Assembly: GCA_024305405.1 (NCBI GenBank)
Contig: JAKNDB010000098.1
Span: forward strand, 1,453,501 to 1,517,500
Reading direction: 5' to 3'
Source of the DNA: Dirofilaria immitis
Taxonomy: Eukaryota; Nematoda; Chromadorea; Rhabditida; Onchocercidae
DNA length: 64,000 nucleotides
Shown: in pieces, positions 42,404-54,113 of the stretch
Layout: the number at the start of each line of letters is the position of its first letter
How positions within the stretch are numbered: the stretch's first letter is position 1
Notes under the pieces: model-generated
Told to the model about the DNA's origin: nothing
What the model saw: only the letters and a program-made list of their open reading frames with translations
Databases searched by the model: none
Made by a program: the position numbers and the translations under genes

Positions 42404-42655
42404 TTAAATAAATTATAAATAACAAAAAACATAAATTAATGTTGCAAGGAATAAGGCAAAATTATAAATAACAAAAAGCATAAATTAATGTTGCAGGGAA
42501 TAAGGCAAAATTATAAATAACAAAAAGCATAAATTAATGTTGCAAGGAATAAGGCAAAATTATAAATAACAAAAAGCATAAATTAATGTTGCAAGGAATA
42601 AGGCAAAATTATAAATAACAAAAAGCATAAATTAATGTTGCAAGGAATAAGACAA
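42404..42655 (+). repeat. 49-bp minisatellite, 5 copies
   Basis: ATAAATTAATGTTGCA recurs at 42431, 42480, 42529, 42578 and 42627, exactly 49 bp apart, with very few differences between copies. This suggests recent expansion. Confidence 0.95.
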
Positions 42656-44689
42656 AATAAAGTTTTTTATTTTCAAAAAAAAAAGGAAACTGGAAAATTA
42701 TGCGATCAGTGATTAATTTCATTTGAGATTAGGATGATGAATTTTTTTCCTAGAAGAAAAAAAGAAACGGATAGATTGAAAAATCTTGATAAGATGAATT
42801 CTCAAACATGATATTATTGCTTCAAAATTACTTCGAAAGCATTCATGACATCCATCAGTCACCATCAAATTCCAGTCATCTACACTAGCTATAGTTCGTC
42901 CTTTTATTTTTTTGCTTTCTTGACATAAAACTTATGCAGAAAATCTTGCAGTATCTAAAAAAAAAAAAATTATCTTAAAATATCATTCCAAATAGTCTGG
43001 CTTTTGAAAATTCCGAAAAAAAGAGGAATAAGCATTAAAAATATGCGAAAAAATAATGATATGATCTAATCATTCTTGATATCATTAATAATGATTTAAT
43101 TGATGTCTTATTTCATTTCAATTAAATATATAAACTTGGTTATTTATTTAAAATCTTTCCAATCATGAAGCAATAAAAGAATTAAATACAGAATATTAGT
43201 AATTAATAAGTAATAAAATATTCATTACATATTTCCGGCAGAATACAGTACTTAATAAGCATTAGAAAATGCTGATTATTTATTTTTGATAGAATACGAT
43301 ACTAGTAAAATATTATTCATCTATTTCTGATATAATACAAGGCAAAAATAAGTCAATCGAAATACAAAAGTAACTTCAAATTCAAATTTTGCATAAATAA
43401 TTTTAACAAAATATTTTTTCCCACTCATCCTAGATAGCTTAAAGTTTCTCATCTTCACCCCATTCCTGACTGCAATTACAGGAATAGATTTCAGGAATGT
43501 ATATTAAATGCAATAAAATAATTTATGCAATCATGTATTAGTAATTTTTTCACAAAGTTACAAAACTTTCAATTCTTTCATTCGGAAATAAGAATAAAAA
43601 AAAGGAATTAATTGATTTTAAATATATTCCATTTTATTTATTTATTTCTTTTCTTTTTCGATAAAAAATTACCAATCGAATAGTTAAAATAAAGGAAAAA
43701 AGGAAAATGCGACCATAGAAGTATTGAATTGATATATTATTTTAAGATGGAAATATTATCGTTTTATTTTATTTAGTTGAATTTTTTTTTATAAATAAAT
43801 TCTTATAATAAATCATAAATAAATCATAAAAGAAGAAAAAAAAAGGTAAAGAAATTATCATAATCATATTGATATAAATATGATTATGATAAAAAAATGA
43901 AATATTCCAAAAAATATTCATCTTTTTTCTTTTTCTTAATTAATCTTAAAATGTATGAAAACATTTTAAAATATAATTTCATTGAAAAACGAATAATAAT
44001 TAAATCTATGAGGAAATATTTATTCGAAAATATAAATATTAAAAATAGTTATTTCAAATATTATTACGAATTAAAAATAACAAAAACAATTATTTCAATA
44101 TATTTGTTTTTTTTATCACTCTTTTTTGTTGTTTTAAAAATGATTAATCATTTAAATGAAAGTTTATTCCATTTTTGGATATCGATTTTATCGATAAAAT
44201 GATCGATTATGAATTTAAATAATTTATACTTTCAATTCATTTGAATAATTCATTTTTTCGCAAATCAAAATTTCCGAACTTTTTTTGGATTTATCATTGA
44301 AGAAAAACTTCTGTATTTAAATTAAAATGCTCAATTCTTTTTATGATTTATATTTGATGATATGAGCATTTTCGAATTATCGATAATCGATTGATGAATT
44401 AATTTTTAAAATAAATTTTGCAATTTTTTTCAATCATCTTACGATAGCTCACTTTTTTCTAAAAATTTAAATTAGCAACTTTATTCGTTTAGTTTATTGT
44501 AGAATTTTTTATTATATGTATAGCCAAATCATAGAAGCTTATTTATTTTTTCTGATACCATTTTTTATCTTATCAAATAAACTTGTCGAATTTTATTAAT
44601 ATAAAAATGATAAATGAATGATTTTTTATAAATACGCATAACTCATATTGTTTGCATTTCTATAGCTTGCTAAAATTATAAAGAAAAAT

Positions 44690-45215
44690 TATTCATTCAA
44701 ATAATGATTCAATTTATGAATTCAATCAATTGAATGATAATGATTTTTATTGTTTTTTCTCAAATTATCCATTCAAATAATGATTCAATTTATGAATTCA
44801 ATCAATTGAATGATAATGATTTTTATTGTTTTTTCTCAAATTATCCATTCAAATAATGATTCAATTTATGAATTCAATCAATTGAATGATAATGATTTTT
44901 ATTGTTTTTCTCAAATTATCCATTCAAATAATGATTCAATTTATGAATTCAATCAATTGAATGATAATGATTTTTATTGTTTTTTCTCAAATTATCCATT
45001 CAAATAATGATTCAATTTATGAATTCAATCAATTGAATGATAATGATTTTTATTGTTTTTTCTCAAATTATCCATTCAAATAATGATTCAATTTATGAAT
45101 TCAATCAATTGAATGATAATGATTTTTATTGTTTTTCTCAAATTATCCATTCAAATAATGATTCAATTTATGAATTCAATCAATTGAATGATAACGATTT
45201 TTATTGTTTTTCTCT
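44690..45215 (+). repeat. 75/76-bp minisatellite, 7 copies
   Basis: GAATTCAATC recurs at 44718, 44794, 44870, 44945, 45021, 45097 and 45172. Copies are almost identical. The length differs only by the size of one T run (T6 or T5). Each unit holds the inverted repeat ATTCAAT-CA-ATTGAAT. Confidence 0.95.
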
Positions 45216-46263
45216 TATCTAAAAAATAAAATAAAATAAAGAAAATATAAAATGAAATATTTGAAAGTTTTGAAATAGTATTTTCATACATTGCTATATT
45301 ATATTATATTAAATTAAATTACATTACTCATATTATATTATTAAAATATTAAATCTTTTCAAATATTTTACTGAGCAAAAATTATTTCCCTCAATTAACA
45401 ATTTACATAAATAAAAATTGTTCGAAACACATCTGTTAATTTGGAATTCATAATATTTTTAGAAATATCTATCAAATCGGTGATCATAAATATTTTTCGA
45501 TAAGAAACATCTGCCAAACCGGAAATATAGCCTTAATGGAAATAAATATTTGCTAACCGAAAAATATGCATTTTATATCTTTTTCTAATTTATCAAACAA
45601 ATGTAGGAAATATTCAAAAATTTTAGCCAATTAACCTATTTCATTAACAAACAAATAGTAAGGCGTATTTTTCGTCTTATTTACCTGAATGATTTTATAA
45701 AATTAGGAAAAGATAAAATTTTAATCAGTACCAAATAAAGAAATAAAAAAGATTTGAAGATTAATTTGCTTAGAAGTAATGAATAATTAAAATTGATAAG
45801 ATTAGTCAAATTTGATAACGATCATCGATTCAATTAAATATCGTCCGCTTATAATGGCATAAATTTTAAAGTATTTGAGGATAAAATTAAATAATTAAAT
45901 GATATAAATTTTGAAATAAAATTAAATAAGTATACAATTTATTATTTGATGTTATACAGTTAATAATTTTTGACTATTTTTTTTTGCTTTTTCTTCATAC
46001 TTCTTTTTTCAGCATAAAATTATCAATATCCGATCATTCTAAAAATTTTATCAATTACTAATAATTGGTTGTTAAAATTTATTACATTCAAATATGTTTG
46101 ATATTATGGTAATAAATTTTAGTTAAGGAAAAAAACAATAAAAAAATTTGAAACGAATAATTATATTTGTTATCATCACCTCCGATATCTATAATTGAAT
46201 TTAGTTATCATTTTTGACGAAATATATTGAATATAAGACTAGTAAAATATACTATTTCTTTTT

Positions 46264-46440
46264 TAAGTCCTTATAATTTCCGTCTTTGATTACTGTAAAA
46301 TTATTTCTTAATTGATTTTTAAATCCTCCTAATTTTCGTTTTTGATTACTGTAAAATTATTTCTTAATTGATTTTTCTCATAATTTTTGATCCTCATAAT
46401 TTTCGTCTTTGGTTATAAAATTACTTCTTAATTTATATTC
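46264..46440 (+). repeat. ~55-60 bp degenerate tandem repeat, 3 copies
   Basis: Units carry CCTNNTAATTTTCGT(C/T)TTTG, (A)TTACTGTAAAATTA and TTCTTAATTGATTTT. Confidence 0.75.
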
Positions 46441-47184
46441 AAATTAGCAAGAAATGCCTTCTATTTCTTGAATATTAATTCATATTGAAATTAACAAGAA
46501 ATGGTTTATGAGAAAATTAGTAAAAAATATTTCCTATTTCTAAGTAAAATAATAATGGATGAAATATTTTGCGTTTATTTAACCATAAAATAATATTAAT
46601 CATTAATTTAGAATTATAAATTATCATGTTAAGAATAATAAAATTTAAAATAATAATTTTTGATTTTAGTAATACTAATTTTGATTAATTAATTGCTGAT
46701 ACTAATTAATTAGTAAAAATAGTAATCATAACTAGAAGAAAAAAATTGCAAAAAAATAGATTATTAAAATTTTCTGTTAGGAATTATTCTCGAGATTTAT
46801 TTTATCAATAATTCCGGGAAAAAGCGATTGCTCAAAAAATTGAAAATATAGATGGAGTAAATTGGTTCATAATTATGTCATTTTTTAAATTCAATTATAT
46901 CGGTTGGTTATTTCATCATGGATGATTGATTCTATTTCATTCTCTTATTGTCTATGATTAATTCGAGAAAAATTTCCTATGATCTAATCCACCGAATAAC
47001 TTATAAATCTTTTTTGATATTTTGAGTAAAAATTTAATAGTGAATACTATTCTTTATAATATTATACCTATATTGTTCTTTGAAAATGATCATACAGTAA
47101 GCTAAAATGTCTACAGTAACTGCGAAAATAAATTACAAGAAATTAGCATATTATTTATGAATGTAAAAGGTTAAAACTGTCCAG

Positions 47185-48671
47185 ATGTGCCTATATACAA
47201 GACAAACATCGAAATGGGAAATATCAAAGGTACGCAATGGTGATACGAAAATTCCGGCTGAAGAGATTAAAGTATCGGAAGAAATGAAAGATAAAAAGAT
47301 GGACACAGTAAAGGTCATTTCTCCAAATATTCTAAAAAGTCATCATCGTGCAACTAAATGGAATTTTTGCAAATGAAATTCATCATTTAATCGAAAATAA
47401 CTAACTAACAATTAGTAAATAATCGCTAACACTTGCTTAAGCTTATCAATTGCGAAACAATTTATCAATTAATCCATATCATTCCAGTTATAATTAATTA
47501 AATAATTTTTTTCACTTCATTTGTTTTCACTTCATTAAATAATTTTTCACTTGTTTTTGTAAAATGTTCACTTATTTGTTGCTTATTTCTATTTGCTTGA
47601 TTTGCTTTTCACTTATTTCTTAATTTGTCATTTGATTACATTGTTATTTGCTCAGCAATTTCTTTTGCATGGCAAATTATTACATACTTATTTACATGTT
47701 ATGATTATTTAAGTATCAACATGATTTTATTTTTTTTTTGTAAATTATAAACGGAAGTAATATATGCTCAACGTAATTCTGAAACGTATAAGAAAATTAT
47801 TTTTTTTGTTAATAAAAATTAAGATCTACTGAATTTCAACAAGGCATAAATTAATGCAATATTTGTAATCATTCAATTAAGAAATAAAATATTCTAAATC
47901 ATCATAAAAAATTTTGCAAGCAAACTTATAAAGAGAATAGTTAATTTAAGCAGGATGTTAATGATGATAACAATGACAAAAAGAGAAAAAAGCGATCGCA
48001 AAATTAGCAACTGTTGAAACACAAAAAACTGAACCCGGCGAAAAGTATAACGATAATGATAACAAAAGAAAATTTCGGTAAATCTAATTTTGATATCATT
48101 ATTTATTAAAATTTACTTGAAAAATAAATGTTCGGAAATTTTTTAAACGAAATACTTTATCATAATTTTTTTATGAACAACATTTTAGGAATATCGATCT
48201 CAACGATAACAAAAACTAGAACAAGATGAAGTAAGGAAAGAATAGAGTTTCCTACTAAATAATACAGGAATTTTTCAAATGGGTCATATCACATTTTTTT
48301 TGGAACATTATAATATCTCAAAAAATTTTCATATCGAACTTATCACGTGTTAAATCCGTACAATCGGCCTAATCACATATCCATAAGAGCTAATAATAAC
48401 CGTACCATATTTGGTAATAAAATAAATGGTCACTAGGCAATTAACAAAAAAACGATGCATAAACTACCTCCCATTAAAATTGTTATTCAGGTAAAACCGC
48501 TGTTTGCAAATTCATTCATTGCGGAAATTACTCAAAAAAATAGCGCGTCGAAAAGCGGAAAAGCATCATCTAATCGTAAAAAACCGAATCAGTTATATGT
48601 GATAATACACTTGAAGAAATACCACGTGATATGCCAAAATATAATTCCTTATAATAATTTCAAGATTTTTT
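47185..48671 (+). CDS. Doubtful small two-exon gene of unknown function
   Basis: Two stretches have a composition more protein-like than the surrounding AT-rich DNA. The first starts with ATG at 47185 directly after CCAG, runs through AEEIKVSEEMKDKKMDTVK, and has possible donors at ACA|GTAAAG or AAG|GTCATT. The second follows TCACTAG near 48437, reads MHKLPPIKIVIQ, then SFIAEITQKNSASKSGK. With one extra A in the A6 near 48579 it would end EEIPRDMPKYNSL. Joining them is inference. I recognise no family. It could also be two unrelated fragments or chance open frames. It would be convergent with PSMD12. Confidence 0.25.
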
Positions 48672-48878
48672 GAATTCTGTTCCCTATCCATATAAATTAT
48701 TGGAAGCAATTCTCTTCACCTAATTTTTCGTAATAATGGTAATGTAATTAATTATAACATGCATTAGAAATAATTATAAATAAAATTGTTTAAAAAAATT
48801 TAACGCAGCGAATGACTTATCAACACCAAAGCAATGCACCAATCAAATACTTTTTACTTACGGCTATCTTAATTTTGC

Positions 48879-48884
48879 TTTATT
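48879..48884 (-). other. Polyadenylation signal of PSMD12
   Basis: AATAAA on the minus strand, about 64 nt after the PSMD12 stop codon. Confidence 0.6.
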
Positions 48885-48947
48885 AGGGAAAGACGTTCCA
48901 GGCATAAAACAAAAAACTGAGAAGGGAAAGCAAATGTAAAACGTCAG

Positions 48948-51900
48948 TTAGCGCACAGTAGTGCTCGATCCTGCACCATCTTCTAAATGGCGATGAACCA
49001 TTTCTTCTTTAGAAATCAAATGGGATACCTGAAAAAAGTAATTACTTAGCACAATTAGCACCTGATCATCATCTTAAATTTAAATATAAACAAATCATGT
49101 TTCTTAATAGAAAAAATTTATTTCTTTCCGTTCTAACAAAATTAAACTTTTAATTGGGAAACATAACACAATACAAATCTCTTTCCTAACAACTCAATTC
49201 ATTTAATCTACGACGATTAATTAGTATAGAAAGAAGAAAAAACGACCTTATTAAGGATATCGGTAAGCTTTCGCACTGAACTAGCCCACTGATCCAACTG
49301 TTCAATGTTAGCTTTCCGAGCCCGCAAATTAACAATCTTTGCTGGTCGGTGAATTTTTGCGTCAGGAATTGCACCCGTAACAATAAGATTGCATAAAAAC
49401 TTTCCATCTCCTTAAATTATTCAACATTTTCAAGTACATCATTTAATTCATTAATGAAATGTATATTAATAAGCTAAAACTGTGCTCTATCATGGTATTT
49501 TCAGCGTTAGAATTTATAAACCATTCCAATTTCGAAACACTTAATATTTATTACAACACATTATTCACAATGTTGCAGAATGTTTGAAACTGAATAAATC
49601 AAGCAAATTTTTCAATTCATTTAGATTACACACTTACCTCTACGGGATAATCGAGTAATTCAGCCATACGCGTAAATGTTATTTTGGTATAATACTTTGC
49701 AATCATACGCATATTCTGCAGAAAATGTAAATTTTACAAAAACCAAAAGAATTGCTTCATTTATTTTAGAAAGAACTAGATAAGAGACTATTTTACAATC
49801 AGAAGATAGCAGATCAAACCCGATGTAAGAATAATCGTGAATATCAAAGTTTTCGCACAATAAACCTGATAATGAGTAAAACTCTATTTATTTAATTTTA
49901 TCATAATAGATTATGCTTGATTCTTTGCAGTTACTATCATTTTTTAAAAATGTCACTCATCTCTTTATCTATCTTTAATAAAATAAATAAGAATATCTTT
50001 TCAACTACACAGCGAAAACATTAGAAAAAAATAGTGGGTTGTAAAACTCTTACATGTTCACCAACACGAGTATGCAAATCAGACCAGCGTTTATTTCCAT
50101 TTTCAGTGCGATCGAGGACATCAGTCGCTTTGCTTGTCGGAATACCATCACGTAAGAGCTTCTCATATTTACTTATCGTTCTCTATAAGGGTTCCTTGTC
50201 AATTACTGTCTGATACACAGTGATAAAATATGTCAGATGTCGTTTAATACAGTTAAATGCTGTGAAGAATATTAACCTCCAGAAAATTCCCTATATTTTT
50301 TTAACGGTTGTTGGAAAAGAACTAGCAAGGAAATACATATTTTTATAAAGCTTCTGCAAGTAAAATATTAAGAAATCGTTTTCTTTTGGACAGATTTTAT
50401 ACATACCTTCCACGATATCAATTCTTGATTTATGAACAGTTCAAGAAGAGAATTATATTCAGGAATAAGTTCCAATTGCCGTCCTTCATGAATACGATGT
50501 AGCAAATCCCACTGTTCATTGTTGTGTGGAGAAAGCAACACATATAAGACAATACATTTGAGAATCTGAAAATATATATATCCGAACAAAAAAATATAAT
50601 ATTTGGAAAACTACTACTCTAAATACTTTTTATGCAAGTTAACCTGCTTTGATTTCTCCTGATCAGCCTGCACACAAGGTGAATCTAAGACAGCTCGATA
50701 ATACCGACATACATCCAAATAAGCGCTTTCATGTAATCCAATTTTGATCATGAGATCATAATATTTAAGTTTCAATTCTTGTACCTTGAAATACAATCTC
50801 AATTTATATATGTTGAATTAAAAATATGTGAGCTACAAATGTATGTGAAGCTGTTTGCAAAAAAATTTATGCAAAACCTAAAGACGTTCCACCTGATTTA
50901 CTGTCTATAATGACGATTTATATATTCCTACCGGTAAAAACCTGACTTTTTCCGATTCGTGCAGTTCTAAAATATCTTCTACAATTTCTCAGCTCGTATA
51001 ACAAAATGATCAACACATATAATATTATTGCAAACATGGATAAAAAATTTCAGCAAAACAAAAGAATTTCAAGCTAAATATTATTCTAAGAAAAATTTAC
51101 CTCTTCTGACTTGTTTTCGAAAAACGAGTGGAGACCTTTTGCATAAAATTGATGCACGAATAAAATCTTTTTTCAATATGCATAGCCGCATTTGCTCTAA
51201 GATAAATTCTACCTAAAAAGAAATACGAATAAAGGTGAAAACGAAAAAATTTTGTAGAAAAGAATTCAAAAGCAATACAGACAAAAAGAACGTACTTTTT
51301 CTTTCAATTCCATAGAACCATACGTCTCCACTTGCAATTCCAAAAGCATTGTCGTTGCTTCATCAAGTTTACCTTCTGCTTCCAATTTCTTCACAAGGCG
51401 ACTGGTCAACCGAGCTCGTTCAACTTCGACATATATCTAAAACAATGAAAAAATGCAAGAATTATTACATTACCGTCAAATAATATGATTTTTGACTAAG
51501 CAAATTCTGATCATTACTTTGTTCATGTTTAAACATATTTGAATCTGAAATAAATTTTAAAATTTTGTAAAAACAAATTGTAAAAAAAAAACCTTTCCGG
51601 CAGTAACATCTCTTAATGTTTCAATGAGTTTATCCCGAATCTTCTCATTTGGTGTTTTTTCAATCATTTCACAACAATCGCGTACCTGAAACAATAAACT
51701 AATAAACTCTTAAACCATGAATTAAGGAAATGAAAGCTATTTTCAATCTTAGATCACTTCATAATAGTCCATATCTGAAATAATAGTTTCAAAAGACTTA
51801 ACTCATTAAGCAAAGAAAACATATAAATTCAAACCATTTTAGCTATTGCTTGTTTGATTATTGAACGCTTTTTAGACAGCATCAGAATAGTATCATTTAA

Positions 51901-52744
51901 CAATGTCCAGTCATTTCCATCAAAGCAAAGCTTAACCATATGTTGAACGATACGAGTATTTGACTTCATATCTGATCCAAGTCTAGTCGATTTTTCCAAA
52001 CTTGATAATGAATCTAGTGCTGCTGGCACATTACCAGTCTGCAACTGATCTTTATTATATTCGTTCTCTTAAATAACAAAATAAATCATTTTTAACTAAA
52101 AATAATGGGCAAATACTATAAACTATTACTGCAGGATATTTTATTCATTTTTATGATGATACAGCCGCATTATTCGATCAATTTCACATCTTGATCCAGT
52201 TATCAACGTATTTCAAAATTTTTTTAAACTTCTAAACAAATATCATATTCATCTGAAGTATTACTTCTACTGTTCACGTAACGATGAATTTTGTAAATGC
52301 CGATATTACAAAGAAAAAAAGTCACGATATCTGACAATTAGCAAATAATAATAAGTAAGTAATAGAAAATTTAAATAAAATGAATAGATTAAATTTCAAG
52401 TAACCTTAGCAATAGCATCTGCTTTAGCCAAAGCTTCATCGGTTTGTTCCGTATAATCAACTTCCATTTTGAAAAGCCGTCCATCTCCTTCCTTCAATCA
52501 TTGCACCAAAATAATGGAAATTTTAAATTAAAATTTATTTCCCTTTAATACTTCTCGTAACTTGATATTTCAATCAATTATGAAATAATATTTAATTTTA
52601 CAAATACTAATTTCTCAATTAAACACATATTATCTCGTCAAATTTGATAACCTGAACGGCTAGATTAGCATAGTAATCCGTAGATTGGGTTGAAGTTAAT
52701 TTCGTGTTATCTGAACGTACTGGAGAAACCTTGCGTCCTTCCAT
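48948..52744 (-). CDS. PSMD12: PSMD12/Rpn5, 26S proteasome lid subunit
   Basis: PSMD12 (Rpn5) is a PCI-domain scaffold of the proteasome 19S lid. Twelve exons: 52744-52652, 52491-52405, 52044-51835, 51685-51593, 51436-51296, 51212-51101, 50784-50644, 50565-50407, 50182-50054, 49715-49638, 49410-49247, 49028-48948; about 496 aa against 456 in human. Diagnostic blocks are [82 protein letters not shown] and [20 protein letters not shown] in the PCI domain, then a helical tail with [12 protein letters not shown] separate first exon adds about 31 residues before the usual start. Missing bases break the frame at 51137-51140 and 51120-51124 (same exon) and 49395-49399. All splice phases agree once these are restored. 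Confidence 0.96.
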
Positions 52745-52746
52745 TC

Positions 52747-52749
52747 CTA
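52747..52749 (-). promoter_or_regulatory. Possible trans-splice acceptor of PSMD12
   Basis: AATATGTAG ends 2 nt before the ATG on the minus strand. Its polypyrimidine stretch is weak, so this is less certain than at the other genes. Confidence 0.35.
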
Positions 52750-52949
52750 CATATTTGGAACATATTGAATTATATTTGTAGCAATAAATGATACGAGAAA
52801 TAACATGATACGTTTTTACGTAGACCCCTACTTAGATAGTTTAGTAGGTATTACGCGAGTGCGGAAATACATGAAAACTGTATTGCCCGGAATAAGTCTG
52901 TAACTAAAGCCACACAGCACAACGAACAACTCATGCGTGAAATCACGTT

Positions 52950-53240
52950 ACAAGTTACAACACTCTCTCAGTCCCTGGATACCCTCTCAATCTCTAATAC
53001 AACTATTCATTTCAAATCTCTCATAACTTTCTAAATTCCTCACACACATGTCAATCTCTCAAACATCTTTTTAACTCTCATCGAATCTTCAAATCACACA
53101 CTTTTCCTATATCCAGTTTTCCTCATAGCGTTACAAACTATAATCATTTGCTAACTTCCTCAATGTCTCGTTCTGGTTCGCTTCGCCTATCTCTAAAATT
53201 CTTCTTCTATCTCCATAATTTCTTGAAATGTTAAATTATA
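52950..53240 (-). repeat. Pyrimidine-rich (minus-strand GATTGAGAG-like) tract in divergent intergenic region
   Basis: The + strand is C/T-rich with CTCTCAATCTCT, CAAATCTCTCAT and TCAATCTCTCAAA, i.e. GATTGAGAG-type units on the minus strand. It sits between the divergent PSMD12 and UBR3 starts and resembles the tract at 11271-11665 on the opposite strand. Confidence 0.5.
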
Positions 53241-54107
53241 TGTCATCTATATCCTAAATTTGTAACCCGTACTCTCTTCAACATTTATAATCCCTAAGAC
53301 ATCTCTTCTAAACGGATAGTCTTCCATAAGCTTAAAGCGTTTATTTCATTCGCATGATCGGTATGCGACGGTTAATGCACGGTACATCACATGAGTTGCA
53401 GACACTGTGATTGTTGGTATCCCTATGGATAATTAGATTTTTAAGTTTGATGTCAATTTTATTTGATTGAACTGTCCGACAAATTTACACAATTTGTTTA
53501 ATTAACTTTTTTTACATTTATTCAATTAATTTCATCGATAAATTATATGTTACCTTTATCGTTTATAATAATTAAAAATATATCTTTTGTAAATAACATT
53601 TGTTGTTATCTATAGTATTCTTGATAAATCCTTTTCAGAATAGATAAATAATATTGTAGTCTAAAAGGATTCATAATCTTACTTCTCCATCTTTTATTAC
53701 AATTTCTTTATTTTTTTAAATAATTGTTACTAACTGTGAAACTTTTTCCTAAAACCAATATTATGATTTAGATTTATGGCAAGCTGGCGTATCATATAAA
53801 TAAAGAAATAACAAATAGTTTTTAATCTATGCCAAAGAAACACAGAAAACACTTTCGTTTCTCTATTATTTGTAAATTCTATTACTTTTTAATTCGCAAT
53901 TTCCTTGTAAAAAGAAATTTATTAAATTTGCGAATATTATTTCGTTTATTTAAATTTCGTTCACTATTATATTCTGGATAATTTGAGCAAAATTAAATTT
54001 ACATCAATTGCATAGAAAAGCTTAAGGAAAAGTTAAATTAAATTAAAGCATGAATACATCTTTTTACTGATTATGAATAGTTCATTATAATTTTCTCCTT
54101 TTAATTT
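53241..54107. other. Spacer upstream of UBR3
   Basis: AT-rich, no gene seen. A slightly GC-richer patch lies at about 53340-53430. The promoter of UBR3 is expected here. Confidence 0.5.
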
Positions 54108-54110
54108 CAG
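54108..54110 (+). promoter_or_regulatory. Likely trans-splice acceptor of UBR3
   Basis: CTTTTAATTTCAG ends 3 nt before the ATG at 54114. Strong acceptor consensus with no upstream exon recognised. Confidence 0.6.
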
Positions 54111-54113
54111 GTA

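Noticed and set aside
42404..45215. CRISPR-like arrays at the 49-bp and 76-bp repeats
   Set aside because: Units are contiguous tandem repeats without unique spacers, in a eukaryotic genome.
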